Shown piece after piece: positions 7,484-14,551 of a stretch of 19,679 nt of DNA. The notes under the pieces were generated by a model, which saw only the letters and a program-made list of their open reading frames with translations, was not told the DNA's origin and ran no database searches. The translations under genes were made by a program, and so were the position numbers. This DNA is from Acetobacteraceae bacterium. Its GTDB lineage: Bacteria; Pseudomonadota; Alphaproteobacteria; Acetobacterales; Acetobacteraceae. Numbering within the stretch: position 1 is the first letter of the stretch; each line of letters begins with the position of its first letter. Location: the NCBI GenBank assembly GCA_003133265.1, contig PKWQ01000280.1, positions 1 through 19,679 of the forward strand, given 5' to 3'.

Positions 7484-8782
7484 TCACCCCTCCGCTAGCG
7501 GCTCCTTGCTGACCAGCACCTTGTCCACCCGCCGCCCGTCCATCTCCGAGACCTGGAAGCGCCAGCCGCCGAACACAATCCGGTCGCCGGCGCGTGGCAC
7601 GCGGCGGAGCAAGGCCAGCACCAGCCCGCCCAGCGTGTGATAGCTGCCCTCGGCCGGCAGGTCCGGCAGCCCGAGGCGGGATTTCAGTTCGTCGGCCGGC
7701 ATCATGCCGTCCATCATCAGCACCGCGTCCGCCTCGTTCGGGCCGGTCCCGGGTTGCGGTTCGGCATCGGTCGGATCGCCGACGATCGCCTCCAGCACGT
7801 CGGCCGCGGTCACCACGCCCTCGAAGCTGCCGTACTCGTCCATGACCAGCGCCAGACCGAGCGTGTCGGACTTCAGCCGCTCCAGCGCATCCAACGCCGT
7901 GACGGTATCGGGCATCACAGTGGGCTGGCGCAGCGCGGCGGCGACCGACAATTCGCCGCCGCTCAGGATGCGATCCAAGATGTCCTTGGCCTGGACGATG
8001 CCGACGACGTTGTCGATCGAGCCGTCGCAGACCACGAAACGGGAATGCGGCGCGGATTTCAGCGTCGCCGCGATCTCCTTCGGCGAGTCGGTGCGGTCGA
8101 TCCAGGCGAGTTCCGTTCGCGGCGTCATGATCGCGCGCACCGGCTTGTCGGCCAATCGCAGCACGCGCTCGATCATGTCGCGCTCCTCCGTCTCCAGCGC
8201 CCCGGACTGGGTGCCCTCGGCGAGCAGGGCCTTCAGCTCCTCCTCGGTCACCTCCTGCTGCGTCGCGCGGTGCCGGCCCAGCAGACGCAACACCAGCGTG
8301 GAGGACCGGCCGAGCAGCCAGACCGCCGGGCCGGTGAGCATGGTCATGCGCGCGATCGGCCGGGCGACCGCCGAGGCGATCACCTCCGGGCGGTGCAGCG
8401 CCAACTGCTTGGGCACCAGTTCGCCCAGCACCAGGGTCAGATAGGTGGTCACGACCACCACCACCGCGAGCGAGATCGTCTCGGCGAAGGGCCGCGTCGA
8501 CTCGAACGTCGCCAACCAGATCTCGATGTGGGAAGCGAGTCGCGCGCCGCCGAACACGCCGGTCAGCACGCTGACCAGGGTGATGCCGACCTGGACGGTG
8601 GGCAGGAAACGCTCCGGGTCCTCCGCCAGTTCGCGCGCGACAGTGGCCCCGGCGACGCCCTTGCGCTCCAGCACCATGAGGCGGGCGCGGCGCGCCGAGA
8701 TCAGCGCCAACTCGCTCATCGAGAACAGGCCGTTGAGCGCGATCAGCAACAGGATGAAGACGATTTCCAGGCCGATGGCCAT
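7484..8782 (-). CDS. CorC/HlyC-family (CNNM-type) membrane transporter with CBS pair
   Basis: This 432-aa inner-membrane protein belongs to the CorC/YtfL group linked to magnesium or cobalt efflux. Residues 1-190 form the DUF21/CNNM membrane domain (LEIVFILLLIALNGLFSMSE at 5-24, TLVLGELVPKQLAL near 116-129). An acidic helix follows (TEEELKALLAEG). Two CBS modules span about 208-325 (MTPRTELAWID, then RFVVCDG and VVGIVQAKD). The C-terminal CorC/HlyC domain (about 345-430) contains YHTLGGLVL and GDRIVFGGWRFQVSEMDGRRVDKV. The frame stays open far upstream to 9166, but homology starts at MAIGLEIV, so ATG 8782 is preferred. MLEHV at 8836 is possible, although its GGGGGT is too close to the start. 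It is convergent with the PPOX gene and divergent from the glucan synthase-like gene. Confidence 0.88.
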   Translation of the reverse strand: MAIGLEIVFILLLIALNGLFSMSELALISARRARLMVLERKGVAGATVARELAEDPERFLPTVQVGITLVSVLTGVFGGARLASHIEIWLATFESTRPFAETISLAVVVVVTTYLTLVLGELVPKQLALHRPEVIASAVARPIARMTMLTGPAVWLLGRSSTLVLRLLGRHRATQQEVTEEELKALLAEGTQSGALETEERDMIERVLRLADKPVRAIMTPRTELAWIDRTDSPKEIAATLKSAPHSRFVVCDGSIDNVVGIVQAKDILDRILSGGELSVAAALRQPTVMPDTVTALDALERLKSDTLGLALVMDEYGSFEGVVTAADVLEAIVGDPTDAEPQPGTGPNEADAVLMMDGMMPADELKSRLGLPDLPAEGSYHTLGGLVLALLRRVPRAGDRIVFGGWRFQVSEMDGRRVDKVLVSKEPLAEG

Positions 8783-8830
8783 GCTTGGTCCGATTTCGAT
8801 CGTAACGGAGCGCGCGGGATTGCGCCTGAC

Positions 8831-8855
8831 ATGCTCCAGCATACCCCCATGCTGG
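8831..8855 (-). promoter_or_regulatory. Overlapping inverted repeats in the CorC leader
   Basis: ATGCT (8831-8835), AGCAT (8838-8842) and ATGCT (8849-8853) allow two exclusive pairings. One of these extends to a perfect 7-bp stem, CCAGCAT (8836-8842) with ATGCTGG (8849-8855), around an ACCCCC loop. It lies about 50-70 bases upstream of the chosen CorC start. It could be an operator or a small leader switch. It matches no riboswitch class I know. Confidence 0.3.
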
Positions 8856-8937
8856 CGGATCAGACAGATGCCAAGCGAGGGGGGAATCCAAGGAGCCTTG
8901 CTTCCGCCACAAACCGGCCGAGGTGACGCCGCACTAG

Positions 8938-8958
8938 ACCGCGACAGTCTGGCGCGGT
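8938..8958 (+). promoter_or_regulatory. Inverted repeat upstream of the glucan synthase-like gene
   Basis: ACCGCG (8938-8943) and CGCGGT (8953-8958) form a perfect 6-bp GC-rich stem with a 9-base loop, ending 38 bases before ATG 8997. It could be an operator or a leader hairpin. GC-rich DNA makes such stems common by chance. The rest of the 214-base divergent gap shows no clear -10/-35 pair. Confidence 0.25.
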
Positions 8959-8996
8959 AGGGGCATTTCCGCTCGTACCCACCTCGGGAAGCACGC

Positions 8997-11690
8997 ATGA
9001 TGCCGACCAACGCCGACCGGTCCGTGACCGGAATGGCCACGCCTGCAAGGACTTCCCGGCTCCTGGACCCATCGACGATATTGTCGGTGCTGATCGCAGC
9101 ACTGCTGGCCCTGTGCGTGTGGACGGCGGCGAACCAGCCGGTCTCGCCGCCGGATTTCGTCGGCAAGATCTCCGGCCTGGCATTCTCGCCGTTCCAGCGC
9201 GGACAAAGCCCGGAGGCTGGCAGCTATCCGAGCAAGGCCGAACTGCGCGCCGATCTGGTGCGCGCCGCCCGTGTGGCCGGGCAGATCCGCACCTACTCGG
9301 TGCAGGGCGTGCAGGGGGAAATCCCGGTGCTCGCCGAGGATCTGCGCCTGAAGGTGACGCTCGGCGCCTGGCTCGGCCGCGACGTGCCGGCAAACAGCAT
9401 CGAGATACAGCAGCTGATCGGACTGGCGCGGACGCACCGCAATGTCGAGCGGGTGCTGGTGGGCAACGAGGTGCTGCTGCGGCACGACCTGACCCCGGAG
9501 CAGCTGATCGCCGACATCGCGCGGGTGAAGCAGGCGGTGCATGTACCGGTCTCCACCGCCGAGCCCTGGCATGTCTGGCTGGCGCATCCCGAGCTGGCGC
9601 GCTCGGTCGATTTCATTACCATCCATCTGCTTCCCTACTGGGAAGGGCTGCCGGTCGAGGACTCGCTGCGTTTCATGCTGGACAAGCTGGACGCGGTGCG
9701 CGCCGCCTATCCCGGCAAGCCGGTGGTGATCGGCGAGGTCGGCTGGCCCTCGGACGGCGTGGCGATCGGCGGGGCCGAGGCGAGCCGGGTGAACCAGGCG
9801 ATGTTCCTGCGGCAGTTCTTCGTCGCCGCGCGAGACCGCGGGCTCGACTACTTCGTGATGGAGGCGTTCGACCAGCCCTGGAAGACCAGTTTCGAGGGCC
9901 GCGCCGCCGGCTATTGGGGCATGTCCGATCTGGACCGGGCGGCAAAATGGCCGATGACCGGGCCAGTGCGGGAAAACCCCGCATGGAAGCTTTGGGCCGG
10001 GGGCAGCATCGGCATCGCGGCTCTGCTGGCGCTGGCCCTGCTGTCGCGCCGGCCGGACATCCGCCTGCCCGGCAAGTTGCTGCTGGCCGGATTGGCGCAG
10101 GGCTTCGTCGCCACGCTCGCCTGCGTATTGCTGGCAATGAGCGGCAAATATCTTTCCACCGCCGCCGCCCTGGTCTGGGGACTGCTCGCCGGCGGGCAGG
10201 CTCTGCTGTTGCTGCTGCTGCTCGCCGACAGCTTCGATCTGGCCGAGACGGTCTGGGGGCAGGTCTGGCAGCGGCGCTTCACGCCGCTCCCCGCCCCGCC
10301 CGGCATGCGGCTGCCCAAGGTCTCGCTGCATCTGCCGATCTGCAACGAGCCGCCGCACATGGTGCGCCAGACGCTGGATGCGCTGGCGCAACTGGACTAC
10401 CCGGATTTCGAAGTGCTGGTGGTGGACAACAACACCAGCGACGCGGCGCTGTGGGAGCCGGTGGCCGAGCATTGCGCGCGGCTCGGCGCCCGGTTCCGCT
10501 TCTTCCATCTGGGCAAATGGCCGGGCTTCAAGGCCGGCGCGCTGAACTTCGCGCTGCGCAATACCTGCCCGGACGCCGAGATCGTCGGGATATTGGACAG
10601 CGATTACGTGGTCTCCCGCGACTGGCTGCGCGCCATGGTGCCCTGCTTCGCCACCCCCGAGGTGGGGTTCGCGCAGTCGCCGCAGGATTACCGGGACAAT
10701 GACGGATCGCCCTTCAAGCGGTTGATGTTCTGGGAATATGCCGGCTTCTTCCAACTCGGCATGATCAACCGGAACGAGCGCAACGCGATCATCCAGCACG
10801 GCACCATGACCCTGATCCGCCGCACCGCGCTGGCCGGTGTCGGCGGCTGGGGGGAATGGACGATCACAGAGGACGCGGAGCTTGGCCTGCGGCTGTTCCG
10901 CGCCGGCTGGCAGGCGATGTATTCGCCCAAAAGCTTTGGCCGAGGCGTGATGCCGGACGATTTCGCCGCCTTCCGTCGCCAGCGTTTCCGTTGGGCCTAT
11001 GGCGCGATGCAGATCAGCCGCCGCCATTGCGCCGCGTTGTTCTCGCCGTTCAACCGCGAACTGAGCCTGGGCCAACGCTGGCATTTCGTGACCGGATGGC
11101 TGCCCTGGGTCGGCGATGCGCTGGGGCTGCTGTTCCTGCTGATGGGGTTGGTCTGGTCGGTCGGGCTGATCGTCGCGCCGATGCGTTTCGAATTCCCGAT
11201 CGCCCTGTTCATGCTGCCCTCGATCGGGCTGTTCGGGTTCAAGCTGGCGCAGATCCTGACACTGTATCGCAGCCGCGTGCCATGCGGCCTGGCCGACCGG
11301 CTGGGCGCGGCGGTGGCTGGTCTGGCGCTCAGCCACACCATCGCCAAAGCGGTCTGGAAGGGTCTGGTGATCCGCGCCGCTCCGTTCCTGCGCACGCCGA
11401 AGCTGGCGCGGGCGCCGGCCCTGATCCAGGGGCTGGCGATGGCGCGCGAGGAGCTGGCGCTGCTGATACTGACCTGGTCGGCGATCGTCGGCATCGCACT
11501 CGTCCACCGGCTGGCGACGCCGGAAGCACGGCTCTGGTGCCTGATGCTGGCAACCCAGTCGCTGCCCTATCTGGCGTCGGTGGCGACCTCGGTGATCGCG
11601 GCAATCCCCGCGCCGCAGCGCGCGCGGCGGGCGCTGCCAGTGCCGGTGCCGGTGCCGGGCTTCATCATCCGCACGGACGCGGGCGACTGA
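8997..11690 (+). CDS. GH17-GT2 fusion membrane protein, NdvB-like beta-1,3-glucan synthase/transglycosylase
   Basis: This 897-aa protein probably makes and remodels a beta-glucan at the inner membrane. A membrane anchor (about 27-45) leads into a periplasmic GH17 domain (about 55-320). Its acid/base is Glu158 in VLVGNEVLL and its nucleophile Glu247 in VVIGEVGWPSDG. Helices follow at about 333-352 and 360-412, then a cytoplasmic GT2 domain (about 440-690) with DNNTSD (D477), DSD (534-536), TED (624-626) and QRFRW (662-666), all motifs of processive beta-glycan synthases such as cellulose synthase. Further membrane helices fill 700-880. GH17 domains of proteobacterial NdvB-like proteins are beta-1,3-glucan transglycosylases (established), so branching or cyclising is a reasonable role. 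GGGA lies 8 bases before the ATG. No c-di-GMP PilZ domain is seen. Confidence 0.88.
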   Translation: MMPTNADRSVTGMATPARTSRLLDPSTILSVLIAALLALCVWTAANQPVSPPDFVGKISGLAFSPFQRGQSPEAGSYPSKAELRADLVRAARVAGQIRTYSVQGVQGEIPVLAEDLRLKVTLGAWLGRDVPANSIEIQQLIGLARTHRNVERVLVGNEVLLRHDLTPEQLIADIARVKQAVHVPVSTAEPWHVWLAHPELARSVDFITIHLLPYWEGLPVEDSLRFMLDKLDAVRAAYPGKPVVIGEVGWPSDGVAIGGAEASRVNQAMFLRQFFVAARDRGLDYFVMEAFDQPWKTSFEGRAAGYWGMSDLDRAAKWPMTGPVRENPAWKLWAGGSIGIAALLALALLSRRPDIRLPGKLLLAGLAQGFVATLACVLLAMSGKYLSTAAALVWGLLAGGQALLLLLLLADSFDLAETVWGQVWQRRFTPLPAPPGMRLPKVSLHLPICNEPPHMVRQTLDALAQLDYPDFEVLVVDNNTSDAALWEPVAEHCARLGARFRFFHLGKWPGFKAGALNFALRNTCPDAEIVGILDSDYVVSRDWLRAMVPCFATPEVGFAQSPQDYRDNDGSPFKRLMFWEYAGFFQLGMINRNERNAIIQHGTMTLIRRTALAGVGGWGEWTITEDAELGLRLFRAGWQAMYSPKSFGRGVMPDDFAAFRRQRFRWAYGAMQISRRHCAALFSPFNRELSLGQRWHFVTGWLPWVGDALGLLFLLMGLVWSVGLIVAPMRFEFPIALFMLPSIGLFGFKLAQILTLYRSRVPCGLADRLGAAVAGLALSHTIAKAVWKGLVIRAAPFLRTPKLARAPALIQGLAMAREELALLILTWSAIVGIALVHRLATPEARLWCLMLATQSLPYLASVATSVIAAIPAPQRARRALPVPVPVPGFIIRTDAGD

Positions 11691-11704
11691 GATTTGGCTC
11701 ATCC

Positions 11705-11724
11705 AGGGTGGTGAACAACACCCT
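11705..11724. terminator. Hairpin between convergent genes, possible bidirectional terminator
   Basis: AGGGTG (11705-11710) and CACCCT (11719-11724) form a perfect 6-bp stem with an 8-base loop between the stop codons of the glucan synthase-like gene and the CoA-transferase. No run of T follows on either strand, so if it terminates it would not be a classical intrinsic terminator. Confidence 0.3.
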
Positions 11725-12935
11725 CAGATGATCCCCTTCGCCCGCAGATCGGCGAGCTTCGCGTCATCCAGGCCCAGCCGTTCCTTCAGTACCTGCTCGG
11801 TATGCTCGCCGAGCACCGGGGGCGGCAGGCGATAATCCGCCGGGGTTTCCGACAGGCGGACCGGATTGGCGATCACCTTCACCGTGCCGCCCGGCAACGA
11901 GGTGTGCGCCATCTCCACCACCACGCCGCGCGCCTGCACATGCGGGTCGGCGAACACCTCCTTCAGCGTGTTGATCGGGCCGCAGCCGATCTTCAGCTTC
12001 TCCAGCCGGTCCACCCACCATTTCGTCGGGTGCGTCTTTATCGTCGGCGTCAGCGTATCGGTGACCAGCTTGCGGTTGGCGACACGCGCGGCATTGGTGG
12101 CGAACCGCTCGTCGGCCAGCAGGTGCGTCAGCTCGAACGCCTCGCAGAAGCGCTTGAAGGTGGGATCGTTGCCGATCGACAGCACCATGTAGCCGTCCTG
12201 GGTCGGAAACACCTGGTACGGCACGATGTTCGGATGCTGGTTGCCCAGCCGCACCGGATTCTCGCCGGTGGCCAGGAAGTTCATGCCCTGGTTGGCGAGC
12301 CAGGCGACATGGGTATCGAGCATGCCGATGTCGATCTGCTGGCCGATCCCGGTGGCGTCGCGGTGGCGGATCGCCGCCAGGATGCCGATGCAGCCGTACA
12401 GCCCGGCGAACAGGTCGGCCACGGGCACGCCGACCTTCTGCGGCTGGCCCTCCGGCTCTCCGGTCAGGCTCATCACCCCGCCCATGCCCTGGATCAGGCT
12501 GTCGTAGCCGGGGCGCGGCGCGTAGGGGCCGGTCTGGCCGAAGCCGGTGATCGAGCAATAGACCAGGCGCGGGAATTTTTTGTGGAGTTGCTCGTAGCCG
12601 AGCCCGTACTTGGCCAGCGCGCCGACCTTGAAGTTCTCCACCAGGATGTCGCAATCGGCGATCAGCGCCAGCGCCAGTTCCTGGCCTTCCGGCGTGGCGA
12701 TATCCAGCGTCACCGAGCGCTTGTTGCGGTTCACGCCGACGAAATAGGCGCTTTCCTTGGTGCCCGGCATGAAGGGCGGCGCGAAACCGCGGGTGTCGTC
12801 GCCGGCGCCGGGCTTCTCGATCTTGATCACGTCGGCGCCGAGGTCGCCCAGCATCTGCGCGCAGGTCGGCCCCGCCAATACCCGGGTCAGATCGAATACG
12901 CGCAGGCCCTTCAATGGGCCGGTCGGTTCACTCAT
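11724..12935 (-). CDS. CaiB/BaiF-type (family III) CoA-transferase
   Basis: Family III enzymes move CoA between two carboxylic acids in the cytoplasm. The length of 403 aa is typical. The N-terminus GLRVFDLTRVLAGPTCAQMLGDLGADVIKIEKP, the NRNKRSVTLDI stretch and VENFKVGALAKYGLGY are hallmarks. The catalytic Asp174 is in VPVADLFAGLYG, equivalent to Asp169 of formyl-CoA transferase. PHVQARGVVVEM and PPPVLGEHTEQVL mark the C-terminal part. The sequence reads like the succinyl-CoA:dicarboxylate or SUGCT-like branch, but the substrate cannot be fixed by eye. AGGAG sits 7-8 bases upstream of the ATG. It has the same orientation as the crotonase, reductase and PcaC-like genes but is separated from them by the AT-rich insert, and it may have been the last gene of that set. 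Confidence 0.9.
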   Translation of the reverse strand: MSEPTGPLKGLRVFDLTRVLAGPTCAQMLGDLGADVIKIEKPGAGDDTRGFAPPFMPGTKESAYFVGVNRNKRSVTLDIATPEGQELALALIADCDILVENFKVGALAKYGLGYEQLHKKFPRLVYCSITGFGQTGPYAPRPGYDSLIQGMGGVMSLTGEPEGQPQKVGVPVADLFAGLYGCIGILAAIRHRDATGIGQQIDIGMLDTHVAWLANQGMNFLATGENPVRLGNQHPNIVPYQVFPTQDGYMVLSIGNDPTFKRFCEAFELTHLLADERFATNAARVANRKLVTDTLTPTIKTHPTKWWVDRLEKLKIGCGPINTLKEVFADPHVQARGVVVEMAHTSLPGGTVKVIANPVRLSETPADYRLPPPVLGEHTEQVLKERLGLDDAKLADLRAKGII

Positions 12936-12982
12936 GCGGCGCTCCTGCTTGCCGGCGTCGTTCGCCGGGAGATCGATCCGTT

Positions 12983-13011
12983 GTTATAGGTCGACCGTCC
13001 GGGCAGGAAAA
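12983..13011 (-). promoter_or_regulatory. Weak candidate promoter for the CoA-transferase
   Basis: On the minus strand TTTTCC (13011-13006), 17 bases, then TATAAC (12988-12983) gives a fair -10 but a poor -35. The TSS would lie about 40 bases before the start codon. If real, the CoA-transferase would be transcribed on its own. Confidence 0.25.
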
Positions 13012-13191
13012 CCCGGCCTGAACAGCGGATATGCGCGGTGCTTCTGGGACCCGAGGTACATTGGCGATATTGGGCGACAAACCACACGGATTTGCCCCGT
13101 TTTGGCTGGGTATCGACCGACGTGGTCAATCTGAGGCATTGCGAGTCCGCTCGACTAGCGTCACAATCTTAGAAGGATACGAGCGGCATCG

Positions 13192-13797
13192 ATGCTCGTT
13201 GGTTATCGAAACTTGATACCCCAATGTTGTAGTGTGGCATTCTCTATGGTTACTAGAACAAGCCCGTTTCGAATTCCTTTCCCGCGGCGATTTCTCATTC
13301 GCATTCACCTCGATCTCTTTCAAATCGCCCGACACACACGTGAACGGTCTAGCTATCCGGTCGAACTAACGTTGGTTGAGAAAATGGTGCTGATTTCTGA
13401 GGATCGCAAGTTTTTCCGCCACAATGGATTCGACGGGAAAGCGCTCGCAAGGGAGATTTTGAAGGCGGCTAGCTTCAGAAAATTTGGAGGCGCAAGCACG
13501 ATAGACATGCAGTTCGTGAGGACCGCCACTGGATACTATGAACCCACAATTAGGCGAAAATTATATGAAATATTATTGGCATATTTGATACAATTTAAAT
13601 ATATGAAAATAGAAATACTTAGAAGTTATTTAGATTGTGCTTTTTTCGGCTCTCATATTTATGGCGTAAAAAAAGCTGCGAATGTGATGTTCAACAAACA
13701 TCCTGATACCTTAAATCGTTCAGAAGCCTCTATCGTCGCAGCAATGTTAGTATATCCCCGCCCAGTAAATCCAAATATCGCGTGGGAAAAAAGATAA
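13192..13797 (+). CDS. Stand-alone GT51 peptidoglycan glycosyltransferase-domain protein
   Basis: GT51 enzymes polymerise lipid II into glycan strands outside the inner membrane. The 201-aa product consists of little more than this domain. Motif 1 is ISEDRKFFRHNGFD (catalytic Glu70), motif 2 GGASTIDMQ (99-107, where GGSTIxQQ is usual), motif 3 RRKLYE (121-126, second Glu126), motif 4 KIEILRSYLD (139-148, D for the usual N), motif 5 IYGVKKAANVMFNK, and then LNRSEASIVAAMLVYPRPVNP. Both key glutamates remain. There is no clear N-terminal membrane helix; residues 20-45 are basic and amphipathic, which is unusual for MtgA-like enzymes. The start is uncertain: ATG 13192 has AAGGA 14 bases upstream, and ATG 13246 is the alternative. 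Composition is strongly AT-rich. The gene is convergent with the next one, with 8 bases between them. Confidence 0.75.
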   Translation: MLVGYRNLIPQCCSVAFSMVTRTSPFRIPFPRRFLIRIHLDLFQIARHTRERSSYPVELTLVEKMVLISEDRKFFRHNGFDGKALAREILKAASFRKFGGASTIDMQFVRTATGYYEPTIRRKLYEILLAYLIQFKYMKIEILRSYLDCAFFGSHIYGVKKAANVMFNKHPDTLNRSEASIVAAMLVYPRPVNPNIAWEKR

Positions 13798-13805
13798 CAA
13801 GACGA

Positions 13806-14453
13806 TCAAATTATATCAATTCTCTCTACCCGCGGCTTAAACAACGCTTTGAAAAGCTTCCCCGTTGGGAGTCCGTATAGGTTACGTTCCGTTAATTCTA
13901 CATCTTTATACATTAACTCCTTCTTAGAGTTTATAAAACGAAGCGCGCCTTTATGAAATTTCCCGATTTTTCCCTGCAGACCACTCAATGCATCGGACAT
14001 TTTCTTAATTCTCTCCGGGGTAATTTTCGTTCCAGATGAATAATCCGATGTCATTTTTTCGATCTTATGACCTATATATACGAATGTTTCTTGTATTTCT
14101 TCCAACTGCTTGGTATTTTTCCATGAAGTCAAAATTGTAGTCTTAGCATATAACGTATTTAACCGTTCATTCCAGGCAACAACTGCTTCACCATATTCTT
14201 CGACACACTTATTGACCGATTCCTTATTTTTCCCTCCAAGATTCAGTAACAATCTGACCATTCTATATTGCCGCTTTCCCGCAAATAACGCCACATCGTC
14301 GAATAATTCCTGAAGAGCATTGATCTCCCGCTCTCTATCCAAGAGGCGCTGCTGTTCAAGCCAATTGCGGCGCTGCCACGCATGAAGGAGACTGCTGCCA
14401 ATAACACCAGTAAGAATGAATGACAACAATACAGTCATTATTGTGGTCCACAT
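13806..14453 (-). CDS. Hypothetical single-pass membrane protein with cytoplasmic helical domain
   Basis: I do not recognise this 215-aa protein. Residues 4-24 form one hydrophobic helix (MTVLLSFILTGVIGSSLL). Then follows a basic-charged coiled-coil-like stretch (WQRRNWLEQQRLLDREREINALQEL, 26-50) and a lysine-rich, mostly helical domain to about residue 185, without catalytic motifs. The tail (186-215) is basic. Topology is probably periplasmic N-terminus and cytoplasmic body, though it is not certain. It has the best ribosome site in the window (AGGAGG at 14465-14460, 6 bases before ATG). Composition is AT-rich and matches the convergent GT51 gene, so the two were probably acquired together. 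A role as sensor or partner for the GT51 protein is only a guess. Confidence 0.75.
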   Translation of the reverse strand: MWTTIMTVLLSFILTGVIGSSLLHAWQRRNWLEQQRLLDREREINALQELFDDVALFAGKRQYRMVRLLLNLGGKNKESVNKCVEEYGEAVVAWNERLNTLYAKTTILTSWKNTKQLEEIQETFVYIGHKIEKMTSDYSSGTKITPERIKKMSDALSGLQGKIGKFHKGALRFINSKKELMYKDVELTERNLYGLPTGKLFKALFKPRVERIDII

Positions 14454-14476
14454 CGTTATCCTCCTTTCTCATTTCC

Positions 14477-14505
14477 GTTATTGTCTATATAAATAAAAAA
14501 ATCAA
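14477..14505 (-). promoter_or_regulatory. Candidate promoter for the membrane helical protein
   Basis: On the minus strand TTGATT (14505-14500), a 17-base AT-rich spacer and AATAAC (14482-14477) fit a sigma70-type promoter. Transcription would start near 14470, directly in front of the AGGAGG ribosome site. Its -35 overlaps the inverted repeat at 14501-14515. Confidence 0.4.
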
Positions 14506-14515
14506 ACCCTTTGAT
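14493..14515 (-). terminator. Inverted repeat plus T-run downstream of the crotonase gene
   Basis: On the minus strand ATCAAA-GGG-TTTGAT is a perfect 6-bp stem with a 3-base loop, followed directly by a run of T. It lies 37 bases after the crotonase stop, as an intrinsic terminator would. The stem is AT-rich and weak, so an operator over the neighbouring -35 is an equal possibility. Confidence 0.35.
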
Positions 14516-14551
14516 ACTACCCCTATGCAATCTCCGACCATAGCACTTCGC

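Noticed and set aside
8934..11702. A 922-codon open frame on the minus strand opposite the glucan synthase-like gene
   Set aside because: Its product is Arg/Gln/His-rich low-complexity sequence with no motifs, while the plus strand has a complete GH17-GT2 protein. Such antisense frames are normal in high-GC DNA.
13186..13195. Palindrome GCATCGATGC over the proposed GT51 start codon
   Set aside because: It is perfect but only 10 bp with no loop and no extension, so it may be chance. It slightly weakens the case for the ATG at 13192.
12932..13216. Short open frames on both strands before the GT51 gene
   Set aside because: They lack ribosome sites and recognisable sequence. They could be remnants, but nothing supports a gene.
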